Source of the DNA: Rhizobium chutanense
GTDB lineage: Bacteria; Pseudomonadota; Alphaproteobacteria; Rhizobiales; Rhizobiaceae
Reading direction: 5' to 3'
Assembly: GCF_002531935.1 (NCBI RefSeq)
Contig: NZ_NWSV01000040.1
Location: 1 to 36,863 of the forward strand
DNA length: 36,863 nt
Shown here piece by piece: positions 15,081-23,440 of the stretch. Under the pieces are notes generated by a model. The model was not told the DNA's origin, did no database searches, and was given only the letters and a program-made list of their open reading frames with translations. Each line of letters opens with the position of its first letter. Within the stretch, counting starts at the first letter, position 1. The translations under genes and the position numbers were made by a program.

Positions 15081-16480
15081 CGGAAGAACTGCCGGATGCG
15101 CTGACCGTCGCGCTCGATCTCGACCCGCCAGAGGCCGGGGTCGCTATCGGCGATTTCGGAGAGTTCGCTGGTCGTCTTCACATCCGCGCCGTTGATCGAG
15201 ACGATGATATCCTTCGGCTCGAAACCGAGACGGGCCGCAGGCGAATTCTCCTTCACCTCGGAGACGACGACGCCTGAGGATTCCGGCGGCATGCGCAGCT
15301 CGTCGGCAACCCGCGGCGACAGGTTTTCGACGACAGCGCCGCTAAAGGGCGTGCGCCCGCCGATCGTGCGCTGGTCGCGCGGCGAGGTTTCCGGGGCGCG
15401 ATCGAGCGTCAGCGGCAGCTGCTCCTCGCGGCCATTCTCGACGACGGTAAGCTTGACCGACTTGCCGAGACCAGCCGTCGTCAGGCGGTAGAGCAGCGCA
15501 TCCGGATGTTCGACCGATATACCGTCGACGGCGGTGACGATTTCGCCGGCCTTCAATCCGGCCTTGGCGGCCGGCCCGCCTTCCGAAACCTTGACGACCA
15601 GAGCGCCGCGCGCCTTGTTGAGCCCCAGCGCTTCGGCCACCTCAGAGGTCACGGCATCGAAGCTCGCGCCGACATAGGGCCGCTCGAAGGTTTTTACCCC
15701 GGCATCGGCCGAGGCGAGGAAGACCTTGACCAGATTGGCCGGAATGGCAAAGCCGATGCCGTTCGAGCCGCCGCCACGCGAGAAGATCGCCGTGTTGATG
15801 CCGATCAGTTCGCCCTTCATGTTCATCAAGGCGCCACCGGAATTGCCGGGATTGATCGAGGCATCGGTCTGGATGAAGAAGCCGAACTCGTTTTTGACCA
15901 CCTGGTTGCGGGCAAGTGCGGAGACGATTCCGCTCGTCACCGTCTGACCGACGCCGAAGGGGTTGCCGATCGCCAGCACGAGATCGCCGACTTCGACGGC
16001 ATCGGAATTGCCGATCGGCAGAGTTGGGAAACTCTCCTTGGTCTCGATCTTCAGCACGGCGAGATCGACACGGTCATCGCGCAGCACCACCTTGCAGGGG
16101 AATTCACGGCCATCCGACAGCGCCACCTTGATGTCGTCGGCGCCTTCGATGACGTGATTGTTGGTGACGACGGTGCCGTTCGCCTCGACGATGACGCCGG
16201 AACCGAGCGAAGACTGCTTCTCCGAACGGTTCGGCATCTGCTGGCCGAAAAACTGCTCGAAAAAGGGGTCGCCGGCAAAGGGCGACTGCCGCTGGACGAT
16301 CTTTTCCGCATAGACATTGACGACGGCGCCCGACGTCTGTTTGACGAGCGGCGCGAAGGAGAGCTGCATCTGCATCTGGCTCTCGGGCACGGTCTTTGCC
16401 GTCTGCGCCTCGGCCGCAGCCGGCAGAACGAGCATGAGAGCGAATAGCGAGACGGAGGCGCGCTTGATCAGGCCTTGCAT
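15077..16480 (-). CDS. Periplasmic Do-type serine protease (DegP/DegQ family)
   Basis: Degrades misfolded envelope proteins. 467 residues. Residues 1-25 are a signal peptide (SVSLFALMLVLPAAAEA-QT). The trypsin-like domain carries the full triad: H109 in TNNHVIEG, D139 in RVDLAVLKI and S214 in GNSGGAL. Two PDZ domains follow (about 270-365, with GGPAAKAGLKAGEIVTAVDG, and about 385-467, with ENSPAARLGFEPKDIIVSING). It ends in an ATGA overlap with rarA. The 144-bp upstream region shows no certain stress-sigma promoter. DegP and DegQ types cannot be separated with confidence here. Confidence 0.94.
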   Translation of the reverse strand: MQGLIKRASVSLFALMLVLPAAAEAQTAKTVPESQMQMQLSFAPLVKQTSGAVVNVYAEKIVQRQSPFAGDPFFEQFFGQQMPNRSEKQSSLGSGVIVEANGTVVTNNHVIEGADDIKVALSDGREFPCKVVLRDDRVDLAVLKIETKESFPTLPIGNSDAVEVGDLVLAIGNPFGVGQTVTSGIVSALARNQVVKNEFGFFIQTDASINPGNSGGALMNMKGELIGINTAIFSRGGGSNGIGFAIPANLVKVFLASADAGVKTFERPYVGASFDAVTSEVAEALGLNKARGALVVKVSEGGPAAKAGLKAGEIVTAVDGISVEHPDALLYRLTTAGLGKSVKLTVVENGREEQLPLTLDRAPETSPRDQRTIGGRTPFSGAVVENLSPRVADELRMPPESSGVVVSEVKENSPAARLGFEPKDIIVSINGADVKTTSELSEIADSDPGLWRVEIERDGQRIRQFFR

Positions 16481-16624
16481 GTGTATCCCTTTTGAATCCT
16501 CTTGAGCAGCGTTTTAGAGCATGATGCTAGAAATGAAAGAGGGCGGAAGCATGGAAGAATAAGGCAAGGGAACGTCTTGGAAACCGGTTGAAGTCATTGT
16601 GAATTCGATTCAGGAAGATTGGCC

Positions 16625-17005
16625 ATGCAACTGATATCCAAAGCCAAAAGCTGGGCGAAGTCACTGAAGCGTGACATTGTCGCGCTCTGGCTGGCCGCCC
16701 GAGACCCGCGTGTGCCATGGCATGCCAAAGCGGTGGCCGGCGCCGTTGCCGCCTATGCGCTGTCGCCCGTCGATCTGATCCCCGATTTCATTCCGTTGCT
16801 CGGTTATCTCGACGATCTCGTCATCGTGCCGCTCGGCATCCTGCTGGCGACGCGGCTTGTCCCGGCCGAGGTGATGAACGAGCTTCGCGCCGAGGCGGCA
16901 AGACGTATCGAGCGCCCTTCCGGCCGGGCCGGATTGATCTTCATCCTTGCCGTCTGGCTCGCCTGCATCATCTTCCTGGCTCTGGCACTCAGCAAGCTGG
17001 TCTGA
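16625..17005 (+). CDS. DUF1232 (YkvA-type) membrane protein
   Basis: 126 residues from the ATG at 16625, which has AGGAAG nine bases upstream; a TTG two codons earlier is less likely. The family core YALSPVDLIPDFIPLLGYLDDL (about 44-65) is perfectly typical of DUF1232. A C-terminal helix (AGLIFILAVWLACIIFLALALSKLV) anchors it in the membrane. The function of the family is not established. Divergent from the degP-like gene; the following LprI-like gene starts 23 bp later and may share its transcript. Confidence 0.88.
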   Translation: MQLISKAKSWAKSLKRDIVALWLAARDPRVPWHAKAVAGAVAAYALSPVDLIPDFIPLLGYLDDLVIVPLGILLATRLVPAEVMNELRAEAARRIERPSGRAGLIFILAVWLACIIFLALALSKLV

Positions 17006-17028
17006 CCGGCGGCAACAGGGATATAGGA

Positions 17029-17382
17029 ATGATGACGGCAAGAGCGATGATGATGGCCTTTGGTTTTGCGATTTCGATCTTCGCATCCGGAATGGCGCAG
17101 GCGGCGAGCTTCGACTGCGACGCGAAGGAATTGAAGCCGGACGAAAAGGCGATCTGCGACAACCGCGCGCTCAACGATGCCGACGTGAAGATGGTAACGA
17201 CCTTCGAGCTGCTCTCCGGGCTGCTGGCGATGGGTTCGCGCGGAACATTGCAGGACGAACAGACGGCCTGGCTGAAGAAACGGCAAGAATGCGGGGCGGA
17301 TGCCGCCTGTATCAAGGCCGCCTATGACGAGCGGCTGAAGCAGCTCGGCGAGACCTATAAAAATATCAACCGGCCGCTTTGA
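17029..17382 (+). CDS. Secreted LprI-like protein (DUF1311)
   Basis: 117 residues from ATG 17029 (TAGGA ribosome site). A signal peptide (MMAFGFAISIFASGMAQA) is followed by the DUF1311/LprI pattern: SFDCDAKELKPDEKAICDNRALNDAD, then QTAWLKKRQECGADAACIKAAYDERLKQL. The four cysteines fit the two disulfides expected in the periplasm. LprI of Mycobacterium inhibits lysozyme, but many family members are untested, so lysozyme protection is only a possibility. Further upstream Met codons in the same frame lie inside the DUF1232 gene and are rejected. Confidence 0.85.
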   Translation: MMTARAMMMAFGFAISIFASGMAQAASFDCDAKELKPDEKAICDNRALNDADVKMVTTFELLSGLLAMGSRGTLQDEQTAWLKKRQECGADAACIKAAYDERLKQLGETYKNINRPL

Positions 17383-17392
17383 AACGGCCGGT
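17369..17392 (+). other. Hairpin over the LprI-like stop codon
   Basis: ACCGGCCG (17369-17376) and CGGCCGGT (17385-17392) pair perfectly around CTTTGAAA, which contains the TGA stop. It directly precedes the terminator hairpin at 17401. Confidence 0.5.
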
Positions 17393-17400
17393 CGGCAAAG

Positions 17401-17426
17401 CTGCTGACTTTTAATCAGCAGGTTTT
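17401..17426. terminator. Bidirectional terminator between LprI-like gene and ilvD
   Basis: CTGCTGA (17401-17407), loop CTTTTAA, TCAGCAG (17415-17421), then GTTTT on the plus strand; CTTTGCC follows on the minus strand. The two genes converge here, so it can serve both, better for the plus strand. Confidence 0.7.
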
Positions 17427-17439
17427 CGGCCGCCGTGAA

Positions 17440-19278
17440 TCAGCGCGCATTCAGATCCCGCACGGCGCCGCGATCGGCGCTCGTTGCGAAGGCTGCATAG
17501 GCCTTCAGCGCGGTGGTGACGTTGCGCTTGCGCACCTCCGTCGGATGCCAGCCCTTGGCTTCCTGATCGGCGCGGCGGGCGGCAAGTTCGGTCTCGCTGA
17601 CGCGCAGGCTGATCGTCCGGTTGGGGATGTCGATGTCGATCATGTCGCCTTCGCGCACCAGCCCGATCGTGCCGCCATTGGCCGCTTCCGGCGAGACGTG
17701 ACCGATCGACAGGCCTGACGTGCCGCCGGAGAAGCGGCCATCGGTGATCAGCGCGCAGGCTTTGCCCAGGCCCTTCGACTTCAGATAGCTCGTGGGATAG
17801 AGCATTTCCTGCATGCCGGGGCCGCCCTTCGGACCTTCGTAGCGGATGACGACGACGTCGCCTGATTTGATCTCATTGGCGAGGATCGCCTTGACGGAGG
17901 CATCCTGGCTTTCGAAGACGCGGGCCGGACCGGAGAATTTCAGGATCGATTCATCGACGCCGGCGGTCTTGACGATGCAGCCATCGACGGCGAGGTTGCC
18001 CTTGAGCACGGCAAGGCCGCCATCCTTAGAGAAGGGATGTTCGACCGAACGGATGACGCCGTTCTGACGGTCGGTGTCGAGTTCGTCCCAGCGAGCTTCC
18101 TGGCTGAAGGCGACCTGAGTCGGGATGCCGCCGGGAGCAGCACGATAAAAGTTGCGGACAGTGTCGCTGTTGGTGCGGGTGATGTCCCAGCGCTCGATCG
18201 CGTCGCCGAGCGTCTCGGCATGCACGGTCGGGCAATCGCGGTTCAGGAGACCGCCCTTATCGAGTTCGCCGAGGATCGACATGATGCCGCCGGCGCGGTG
18301 CACGTCTTCCATATGAACATCGCTCTTGGCGGGTGCGACCTTCGACAGGCACGGCACGCGGCGCGACAGCGCATCGATATCGGCCATGGTGAAATCGATC
18401 TCGCCTTCATGGGCGGCGGCGAGGATGTGCAAGACGGTATTGGTGGAACCGCCCATGGCGATATCGAGCGCCATGGCATTCTCGAAGGCCTGCTTGGAGG
18501 CGATGGTGCGCGGCAGCGCCTTGACGTCGTCCTGCTCATAATAACGGCGGGCGAGATCGACGATCAGGTGGCCGGCCTCGACGAAGAGACGCTTGCGGTC
18601 GGCATGGGTGGCCAGCGTTGAGCCGTTGCCGGGCAACGACAGGCCAAGCGCTTCCGTCAGGCAGTTCATCGAGTTTGCGGTAAACATGCCAGAGCAGGAG
18701 CCGCAGGTCGGACAGGCCGAACGCTCGATGACCTTGACGTCCTCGTCGCTGACCTTGTCGTCGGCGGCAGCGACCATGGCGTCGACGAGGTCGAGCGCAT
18801 GCGTTTTGCCGTGCAGCACGACCTTGCCGGCTTCCATCGGACCGCCGGAGACGAAGACCGTGGGGATATTGAGGCGCAGCGATGCCATCAGCATGCCGGG
18901 GGTGATCTTGTCGCAGTTGGAGATGCAGACCATGGCGTCGGCGCAATGGGCATTGACCATGTATTCGACGCTGTCGGCGATAAGCTCGCGCGAGGGCAGC
19001 GAATAGAGCATGCCGTCATGGCCCATGGCGATGCCGTCGTCGACGGCGATGGTGTTGAATTCCTTGGCAACGCCGCCGGCCGCCTCGATTTCGCGGGCGA
19101 CGAGCTGGCCGAGATCCTTCAGATGGACGTGGCCGGGCACGAATTGGGTGAAGGAATTCACCACCGCGATGATCGGCTTGCCGAAATCCGAATCCTTCAT
19201 GCCCGTGGCGCGCCAAAGGCCGCGCGCGCCTGCCATGTTGCGGCCGTGGGTCGTGGTTCGGGAACGGTAAGCTGGCAT
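17440..19278 (-). CDS. ilvD: Dihydroxy-acid dehydratase
   Basis: Dehydrates 2,3-dihydroxy-isovalerate and its methylvalerate homologue to 2-oxo acids in valine, isoleucine and leucine synthesis. 612 residues from ATG 19278, chosen because MPAYRSRTTTHGRNMAGARGLWRATG aligns with E. coli IlvD and GAGGAAG stands eight bases before it; an ATG six codons upstream lacks a ribosome site. Fe-S ligand cysteines are seen in NCDKITPGM (C122) and CGSCSGMFTANSMNCL (C195). The first-ligand position reads FVPGH, as in the oxygen-labile [4Fe-4S] E. coli form. Single gene, divergent from msrP. Confidence 0.97.
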   Translation of the reverse strand: MPAYRSRTTTHGRNMAGARGLWRATGMKDSDFGKPIIAVVNSFTQFVPGHVHLKDLGQLVAREIEAAGGVAKEFNTIAVDDGIAMGHDGMLYSLPSRELIADSVEYMVNAHCADAMVCISNCDKITPGMLMASLRLNIPTVFVSGGPMEAGKVVLHGKTHALDLVDAMVAAADDKVSDEDVKVIERSACPTCGSCSGMFTANSMNCLTEALGLSLPGNGSTLATHADRKRLFVEAGHLIVDLARRYYEQDDVKALPRTIASKQAFENAMALDIAMGGSTNTVLHILAAAHEGEIDFTMADIDALSRRVPCLSKVAPAKSDVHMEDVHRAGGIMSILGELDKGGLLNRDCPTVHAETLGDAIERWDITRTNSDTVRNFYRAAPGGIPTQVAFSQEARWDELDTDRQNGVIRSVEHPFSKDGGLAVLKGNLAVDGCIVKTAGVDESILKFSGPARVFESQDASVKAILANEIKSGDVVVIRYEGPKGGPGMQEMLYPTSYLKSKGLGKACALITDGRFSGGTSGLSIGHVSPEAANGGTIGLVREGDMIDIDIPNRTISLRVSETELAARRADQEAKGWHPTEVRKRNVTTALKAYAAFATSADRGAVRDLNAR

Positions 19279-19613
19279 CGGTGTCTTCCTCGACATGTCG
19301 GAAATTATCAGGCGAAGCGGAGCGGCAATGGAGCCTGCCGGCCGGGCAAACGCTGGCTTTTGGAATTGTCCTAATCCAATCGACAGGGGCTGTCACTACC
19401 GGCAAGGTCAAATCCGGTACGCTGCCGGAGCCCCGCTTCAGCACAATTGATGATATACGGTTCGGCGCGCGTTTTTGTTACAGCCTATTCCATCACGACC
19501 GAACACAAAAAATTGGCTTCCCGTCTGCAATATTCAAGGCTTAGACACTGGTCGGCACATGCGGGCGGTTCGTTTAAGAACTATAGTGAGAAATCCGCCC
19601 AGGAGGTTTCGCC
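19279..19613. other. ilvD-msrP divergent intergenic region
   Basis: 335 bp with no gene. An imperfect dyad TTGGA-N10-TCCAA (19360-19379) lies about 80 bp from ilvD and could bind a regulator. GACAG-GGG-CTGTC makes a small hairpin near 19382-19394. On the plus strand TATAGT near 19580 could be a -10 for msrP, without a clear -35. No leader peptide of branched-chain codons was found for ilvD. Confidence 0.4.
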
Positions 19614-20561
19614 ATGCCAAGCTATCGCCCACCGAAGATCGCGTCATCGCAGATCACGCCACGCCAGATCTATATGCGCCGCCGGGAATTCCTCGGCGCG
19701 GCAGCGCTTGGCGCCATGGCGCTCTACAGTGCCGGCGAGGCGAGTGCCGCCGCCCTTTCCGCCGTCGAGAGCAAGTACAAGGTCGACGAGAAGCCGACGC
19801 CGCTCAAGGACGTCACGACCTACAACAACTTTTATGAGTTCGGCCTCGACAAGGGCGACCCCGCTGCGAATTCCGCCGATTTCAAGCCGCGGCCCTGGAC
19901 GGTCAAGGTCGACGGCATGGTCAACAAGCCCGGCACTTTCGACCTCGAGGCGCTGGTCAAGGAATTCCCGATCGAGGAACGCACCTATCGGATGCGCTGC
20001 GTCGAGGCCTGGTCGATGGTCATCCCCTGGGACGGCTTTCCGCTGGCATCGCTGCTCGACAAGGTTGAGCCGCTCGGCAGCGCCAAATATGTCGCCTTCG
20101 AAACCGTGGTGCGGCCGGCGGAGATGCCGGGGCAGAAGGGTTTCTTCCAATCACTCGACTGGCCCTATGTCGAAGGTCTGCGCCTGGATGAGGCGCGCCA
20201 TCCGCTGACGCTGCTTGCCGTCGGTCTCTATGGCGAAACGCTGCCGAACCAGAATGGTGCGCCGATCCGTCTCGTCGTGCCGTGGAAATACGGCTTCAAG
20301 GGCATCAAGTCGATCGTGCGCATCACGCTCACCGATCAGCAGCCGAAGAATACCTGGCAGGTGACCAATCCGCAGGAATACGGCTTCTACGCCAACGTCA
20401 ATCCGGCCGTCGACCATCCGCGCTGGAGCCAGGCGAGCGAGAGGCGCATCGGCGAAAGCGGTTTCTTCGGCGCAAGCCGCCACCCCACCCTGCCCTTCAA
20501 CGGCTATGCCGACGAGGTGGCGAGCCTCTATGCCGGCATGGATCTGAAGGCGAATTTCTGA
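19614..20561 (+). CDS. msrP: Protein-methionine-sulfoxide reductase, molybdenum catalytic subunit
   Basis: Periplasmic molybdoenzyme (YedY) that repairs oxidised methionine in envelope proteins. 315 residues. A twin-arginine signal (RRREFLGAAALGAMALYSAGEASA, about 22-45) shows folded export with cofactor. The molybdenum-ligating Cys is in YRMRCVEAWSMVIPWDG (about 125-141), and the C-terminal blocks VPWKYGFKGIKSI and ERRIGESGFFG are typical. AGGAGG precedes the ATG. Its TGA overlaps the msrQ ATG by one base (TGATG), so the two are co-translated. Confidence 0.95.
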   Translation: MPSYRPPKIASSQITPRQIYMRRREFLGAAALGAMALYSAGEASAAALSAVESKYKVDEKPTPLKDVTTYNNFYEFGLDKGDPAANSADFKPRPWTVKVDGMVNKPGTFDLEALVKEFPIEERTYRMRCVEAWSMVIPWDGFPLASLLDKVEPLGSAKYVAFETVVRPAEMPGQKGFFQSLDWPYVEGLRLDEARHPLTLLAVGLYGETLPNQNGAPIRLVVPWKYGFKGIKSIVRITLTDQQPKNTWQVTNPQEYGFYANVNPAVDHPRWSQASERRIGESGFFGASRHPTLPFNGYADEVASLYAGMDLKANF

Positions 20562-21223
20562 TGGCGGAACTGTCGCTCGCGATCCCCAAGCGTTGGCAGC
20601 CCGCCTCCGTCTGGCTGCTTTATGTCGTCGGGCTTCTGCCCGCCGCCTGGACCTTCTACCTCGGGGCGACCGATCAGCTCGGCGCCGACCCGGTCAAGAC
20701 TTTCGAACTCTTTCTCGGCATCTGGACGATCCGTTTCCTGATCGCAACGCTCGCCGTCTCCCCTGCCCGCGAGCTTTTCGGCTGGAACTATCTGCGCTAT
20801 CGCCGCGCGCTCGGCCTGCTGACCTTCTACTACGCGCTGATGCATTTCACCGTCTACATGGTGCTCGACCAGGCGATGGACATTCATGCCGTCATCAACG
20901 ACGTGCTGAAGCGCCCCTTCATCATGTTCGGCATGGCCGCCCTTGCGATGCTCGCACCGCTGGCAGTGACATCCAATAATGTCTCGATCCGCCGCCTCGG
21001 CAAGAACTGGATCTGGCTGCATCGCCTCGTCTACATCATCGCCGCCTGCGGGGCGCTGCATTTCGCGCTGTCGACCAAGATCCTCGATCTCGAGCAATAT
21101 ATCTATGTCGGGCTGATCATCGCACTGATCCTCTACCGCTCCTACCGGCCGATCGAGCGGAGCCGTAAGAAGGGCAAGGGACGATCGCGCAATCGCGCCG
21201 TGGCTTCGGCATCTGAGGCGTAA
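20561..21223 (+). CDS. msrQ: Haem-binding membrane subunit of the MsrPQ system
   Basis: Inner-membrane b-type haem protein (YedZ) that passes electrons from quinol or a flavin reductase to MsrP. 220 residues with six helices. Conserved haem histidines are H95 (YYALMHFTVY), H154 (WIWLHRLVYI) and H167 (GALHFALS). The start ATG at 20561 overlaps the msrP stop. The basic C-terminal tail (ERSRKKGKGRSRNR) is cytoplasmic. Confidence 0.94.
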   Translation: MAELSLAIPKRWQPASVWLLYVVGLLPAAWTFYLGATDQLGADPVKTFELFLGIWTIRFLIATLAVSPARELFGWNYLRYRRALGLLTFYYALMHFTVYMVLDQAMDIHAVINDVLKRPFIMFGMAALAMLAPLAVTSNNVSIRRLGKNWIWLHRLVYIIAACGALHFALSTKILDLEQYIYVGLIIALILYRSYRPIERSRKKGKGRSRNRAVASASEA

Positions 21224-21241
21224 ACGACCAGCGAGGACGCA

Positions 21242-21643
21242 TCACCGCCGTGCTGGATCAAAGGCCCAGGCCGCGGCGATGCCGATGGCATAGGCCAGCA
21301 TATTCCAAAGCGAAAATATCCGCCCAAGCAGCAGCGCGCCTGCCGTGGTCAGCCGGAAGGCGTCGAGCCAGGGCGTGTGATAAAGCCGGAACAATTCCAC
21401 CGAGATCGCGACGAACAGCGCTATGGCAGCAATGACTGCCCGCCGTGACTTTGCGGCGACGAGCGCCACGAGCAGATAGACCATCGCGCCCCAGAGCGCC
21501 GATCCGCCATATTTGACGACAACGAAGGGCAGATCGGCCGCATAACCAAAGCGCCGGAGCGCCGGCCCGAGGGCGATGACGAGAAGCAGGACTGCGAGAC
21601 GCAGGAACTGCGCCCGAGAGCGAGTTTGAGTGATTTCGGGCAA
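21242..21643 (-). CDS. DUF2809 family membrane protein
   Basis: 133 residues with about four membrane helices. VVKYGGSALWGAMVYLLVA, VELFRLYHTPWLDAFRLTTAGALLLGRIFS and NMLAYAIGIAAAW match the DUF2809 pattern, a family of unknown function. The most likely start is a TTG at 21643 with AGGACAGG about seven bases upstream; no in-frame ATG of suitable length is present. It converges with msrQ (18 bp apart) and is followed on its upstream side by the rplQ terminator. Confidence 0.75.
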   Translation of the reverse strand: MPEITQTRSRAQFLRLAVLLLVIALGPALRRFGYAADLPFVVVKYGGSALWGAMVYLLVALVAAKSRRAVIAAIALFVAISVELFRLYHTPWLDAFRLTTAGALLLGRIFSLWNMLAYAIGIAAAWAFDPARR

Positions 21644-21730
21644 TGGAACCTGTCCTATCTCAATCTCCGCCGGCGCTCCTTGCCGTCGCCGAGCGATGTT
21701 CCCCTACGCGGTCCGCGACCAGTGCACAAA

Positions 21731-21765
21731 TAAAAACAGCCGGGCTTTGTGAGCCCGGCTGTTTT
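21731..21765. terminator. Bidirectional intrinsic terminator ending the alpha operon
   Basis: AACAGCCGGGCT (21735-21746), loop TTGTG, AGCCCGGCTGTT (21752-21763): a perfect 12-bp stem. Read on the minus strand it is followed by a T-rich run (TTTTTA), on the plus strand by TTTTC. It starts 22 bases past the rplQ stop. Confidence 0.92.
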
Positions 21766-21785
21766 CTATCCGCCGGAGCGGAAGA

Positions 21786-22208
21786 TTAAGCGGCGACGGC
21801 CTGTTCTTCGGCAGCGACGCGAGCCTTGTCGGCGGCGCCCTTGGCGAAGGTGTCGCGATCCACGAATTCGATCACGGCCAAGGCAGCATTGTCGCCCTGG
21901 CGGAAGCCGGCCTTCATGATGCGCAGGTAGCCGCCGTTGCGGGTGGCATAGCGCGTTGCGATCGTGTCGAACAGCTTCGAAACGACGGCGGCATCGCGGA
22001 TCTGCGAGATCGCCTGACGGCGAGCATGCAGGTCGCCGCGCTTGCCGAGCGTGACGAGCTTCTCGACGATCGGACGGATTTCCTTGGCCTTCGGCAGGGT
22101 CGTGACGATCTGCTCGTGGGTAATCAGCGAAGCCGCCATGTTGGCGAACATCGCCTTGCGGTGGCTTGCGGTTCTATTCAGCTTGCGGCCGGCCTTTGCG
22201 TGGCGCAT
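21786..22208 (-). CDS. rplQ: 50S ribosomal protein L17
   Basis: Large-subunit protein near the exit tunnel. 140 residues, slightly longer than E. coli L17 (127) because of an acidic, alanine-rich C-terminal tail. The N-terminal MRHAKAGRKLNRTASHRKAMFANMA and ITHEQIVTTLPKAKEIRPIVEKLVTLGKRGD are diagnostic. Last gene of the alpha operon. The 124-bp spacer from rpoA holds three hairpins, and a strong terminator follows. Confidence 0.98.
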   Translation of the reverse strand: MRHAKAGRKLNRTASHRKAMFANMAASLITHEQIVTTLPKAKEIRPIVEKLVTLGKRGDLHARRQAISQIRDAAVVSKLFDTIATRYATRNGGYLRIMKAGFRQGDNAALAVIEFVDRDTFAKGAADKARVAAEEQAVAA

Positions 22209-22225
22209 TGCTATTCTCCTTTAAT

Positions 22226-22323
22226 GCAGGTGCCCTTACGTTAAGTGGGCCTGCCGTTTCCTGGCACATGCAGGCGATCGGCCTGCTGTTTGACGGGGAA
22301 AGGCAGCCGTAAGAAGCCTGCCT
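22226..22323 (-). other. Three consecutive hairpins in the rpoA-rplQ spacer
   Basis: 22226-22254 pairs GCAGG..CCC with GGG..CCTGC (two-base bulge). 22270-22286 pairs GCAGGC with GCCTGC around GATCG. 22301-22323 pairs AGGCAG with CTGCCT. The third is followed by TTTTTGTTT on the plus strand, but on the coding (minus) strand only by TTTCCCC. Such structure is unusual between two genes of one operon. Confidence 0.6.
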
Positions 22324-22332
22324 TTTTGTTTC

Positions 22333-23343
22333 TCAGTACTGGTCTTCGTAACGCTTGGCGAGATCTTCGATGTTCTCGGGCGGCCATGCCGGCACTTCCA
22401 TGCCGAGGTGCAGGCCCATGGAAGCGAGAACTTCCTTGATTTCGTTCAGCGACTTGCGACCAAAATTCGGCGTGCGGAGCATTTCTGCTTCGGTCTTCTG
22501 AATGAGGTCGCCGATGTAGACGATGTTGTCGTTCTTCAGGCAGTTTGCCGAACGGACCGACAGTTCGAGTTCGTCCACCTTCTTGAGGAGAGCCGGGTTG
22601 AAAGCCAGTTCGGTGACTGCTTCCTCTTCGGTTTCCTTCTGCGGCTCGTCGAAGTTGACGAAGACGCCAAGCTGATCCTGGAGGATGCGCGCCGCGAAAG
22701 CGACGGCGTCTTCGCCGGTGATCGAGCCATCGGTTTCGATGGTCATGTTCAGCTTGTCGTAGTCGAGAACCTGTCCTTCGCGGGTATTTTCAACCTTGTA
22801 GGACACCTTCTTGACCGGCGAATAAAGGCTGTCGACCGGGATGAGACCGATCGGAGCATCTTCCGCACGATTGCGTTCGGCCGGAACGTAACCCTTGCCG
22901 TTGTTGACGGTGAACTCCATGCGGATTTCGGCGCCCTCGTCGAGCGTGCAGATCACATGCTCGGGGTTGAGGATTTCGATATCGCCGACCGTCTGGATGT
23001 CGCCAGCCGTGACAACGCCCGGGCCCTGCTTGCGCACGACCATGCGCTTTGCGTCGTCGCCATCCATCTTGATGGCGATTTCCTTGATGTTGAGCACGAT
23101 GTCCGTCACGTCTTCGCGGACGCCCGGAATCGAGGAGAATTCATGCAGCACGCCATCGATCTGCACCGCCGTGACGGCAGCGCCGCGCAGCGAGGAGAGC
23201 AGAACGCGGCGAAGCGCATTGCCGAGGGTCAGGCCGAAGCCGCGCTCCAGCGGTTCGGCAACAAGCGTCGCCCTGGTGCGCGAGCTCGAAGAGAACTCCA
23301 CCTTGTTCGGCTTGATCAGTTCCTGCCAGTTCTTCTGAATCAT
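22333..23343 (-). CDS. rpoA: RNA polymerase alpha subunit
   Basis: Scaffold for RNA polymerase assembly and contact for activators and UP elements. 336 residues. The N-terminal domain (about 1-235) has EPLERGFGLTLGNALRRVLLSSLRGAA and ends after FVNFDEP. A flexible acidic linker leads to the C-terminal domain (about 255-325), with SVRSANCLKNDNIVYIGDLIQKTEAEMLRTPNFGRKSLNEIKE, where the Arg of RSANCLK and the following loops bind DNA. GGAAGG precedes the ATG. An 8-bp hairpin lies just upstream. Confidence 0.99.
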   Translation of the reverse strand: MIQKNWQELIKPNKVEFSSSSRTRATLVAEPLERGFGLTLGNALRRVLLSSLRGAAVTAVQIDGVLHEFSSIPGVREDVTDIVLNIKEIAIKMDGDDAKRMVVRKQGPGVVTAGDIQTVGDIEILNPEHVICTLDEGAEIRMEFTVNNGKGYVPAERNRAEDAPIGLIPVDSLYSPVKKVSYKVENTREGQVLDYDKLNMTIETDGSITGEDAVAFAARILQDQLGVFVNFDEPQKETEEEAVTELAFNPALLKKVDELELSVRSANCLKNDNIVYIGDLIQKTEAEMLRTPNFGRKSLNEIKEVLASMGLHLGMEVPAWPPENIEDLAKRYEDQY

Positions 23344-23360
23344 GAGTTTGCCTTCCGTTC

Positions 23361-23385
23361 GTTGCCACCATCCAATCGTGGCAAC
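23361..23385 (-). other. Hairpin in the rpoA leader
   Basis: GTTGCCAC (23361-23368) and GTGGCAAC (23378-23385) pair perfectly around a 9-base loop. It ends 18 bases before the rpoA ATG, close enough to influence ribosome access. It is not followed by a U-run. Confidence 0.55.
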
Positions 23386-23393
23386 CGAGCTTG

Positions 23394-23427
23394 AAAACCA
23401 CCGGGAGCGCGCGAGCGCTCACCAGTG
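23394..23427 (-). terminator. Terminator-like hairpin between rpsK and rpoA
   Basis: On the minus strand CACTGGTGAGCGC (23427-23415), loop TCGC, GCGCTCCCGGTG (23410-23399): 12 pairs with one G-U and one bulged base, followed by GTTTTC. It begins 14 bases after the rpsK stop. Probably partial termination or mRNA processing. Confidence 0.6.
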
Positions 23428-23440
23428 ACGAGAGCGATGA

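Noticed and set aside
16511..16528. TTTTAGAGCATGATGC fragment upstream of the degP-like gene, similar to a common rhizobial repeat
   Set aside because: Only one arm is visible; without genome-wide copies it cannot be called a repeat.
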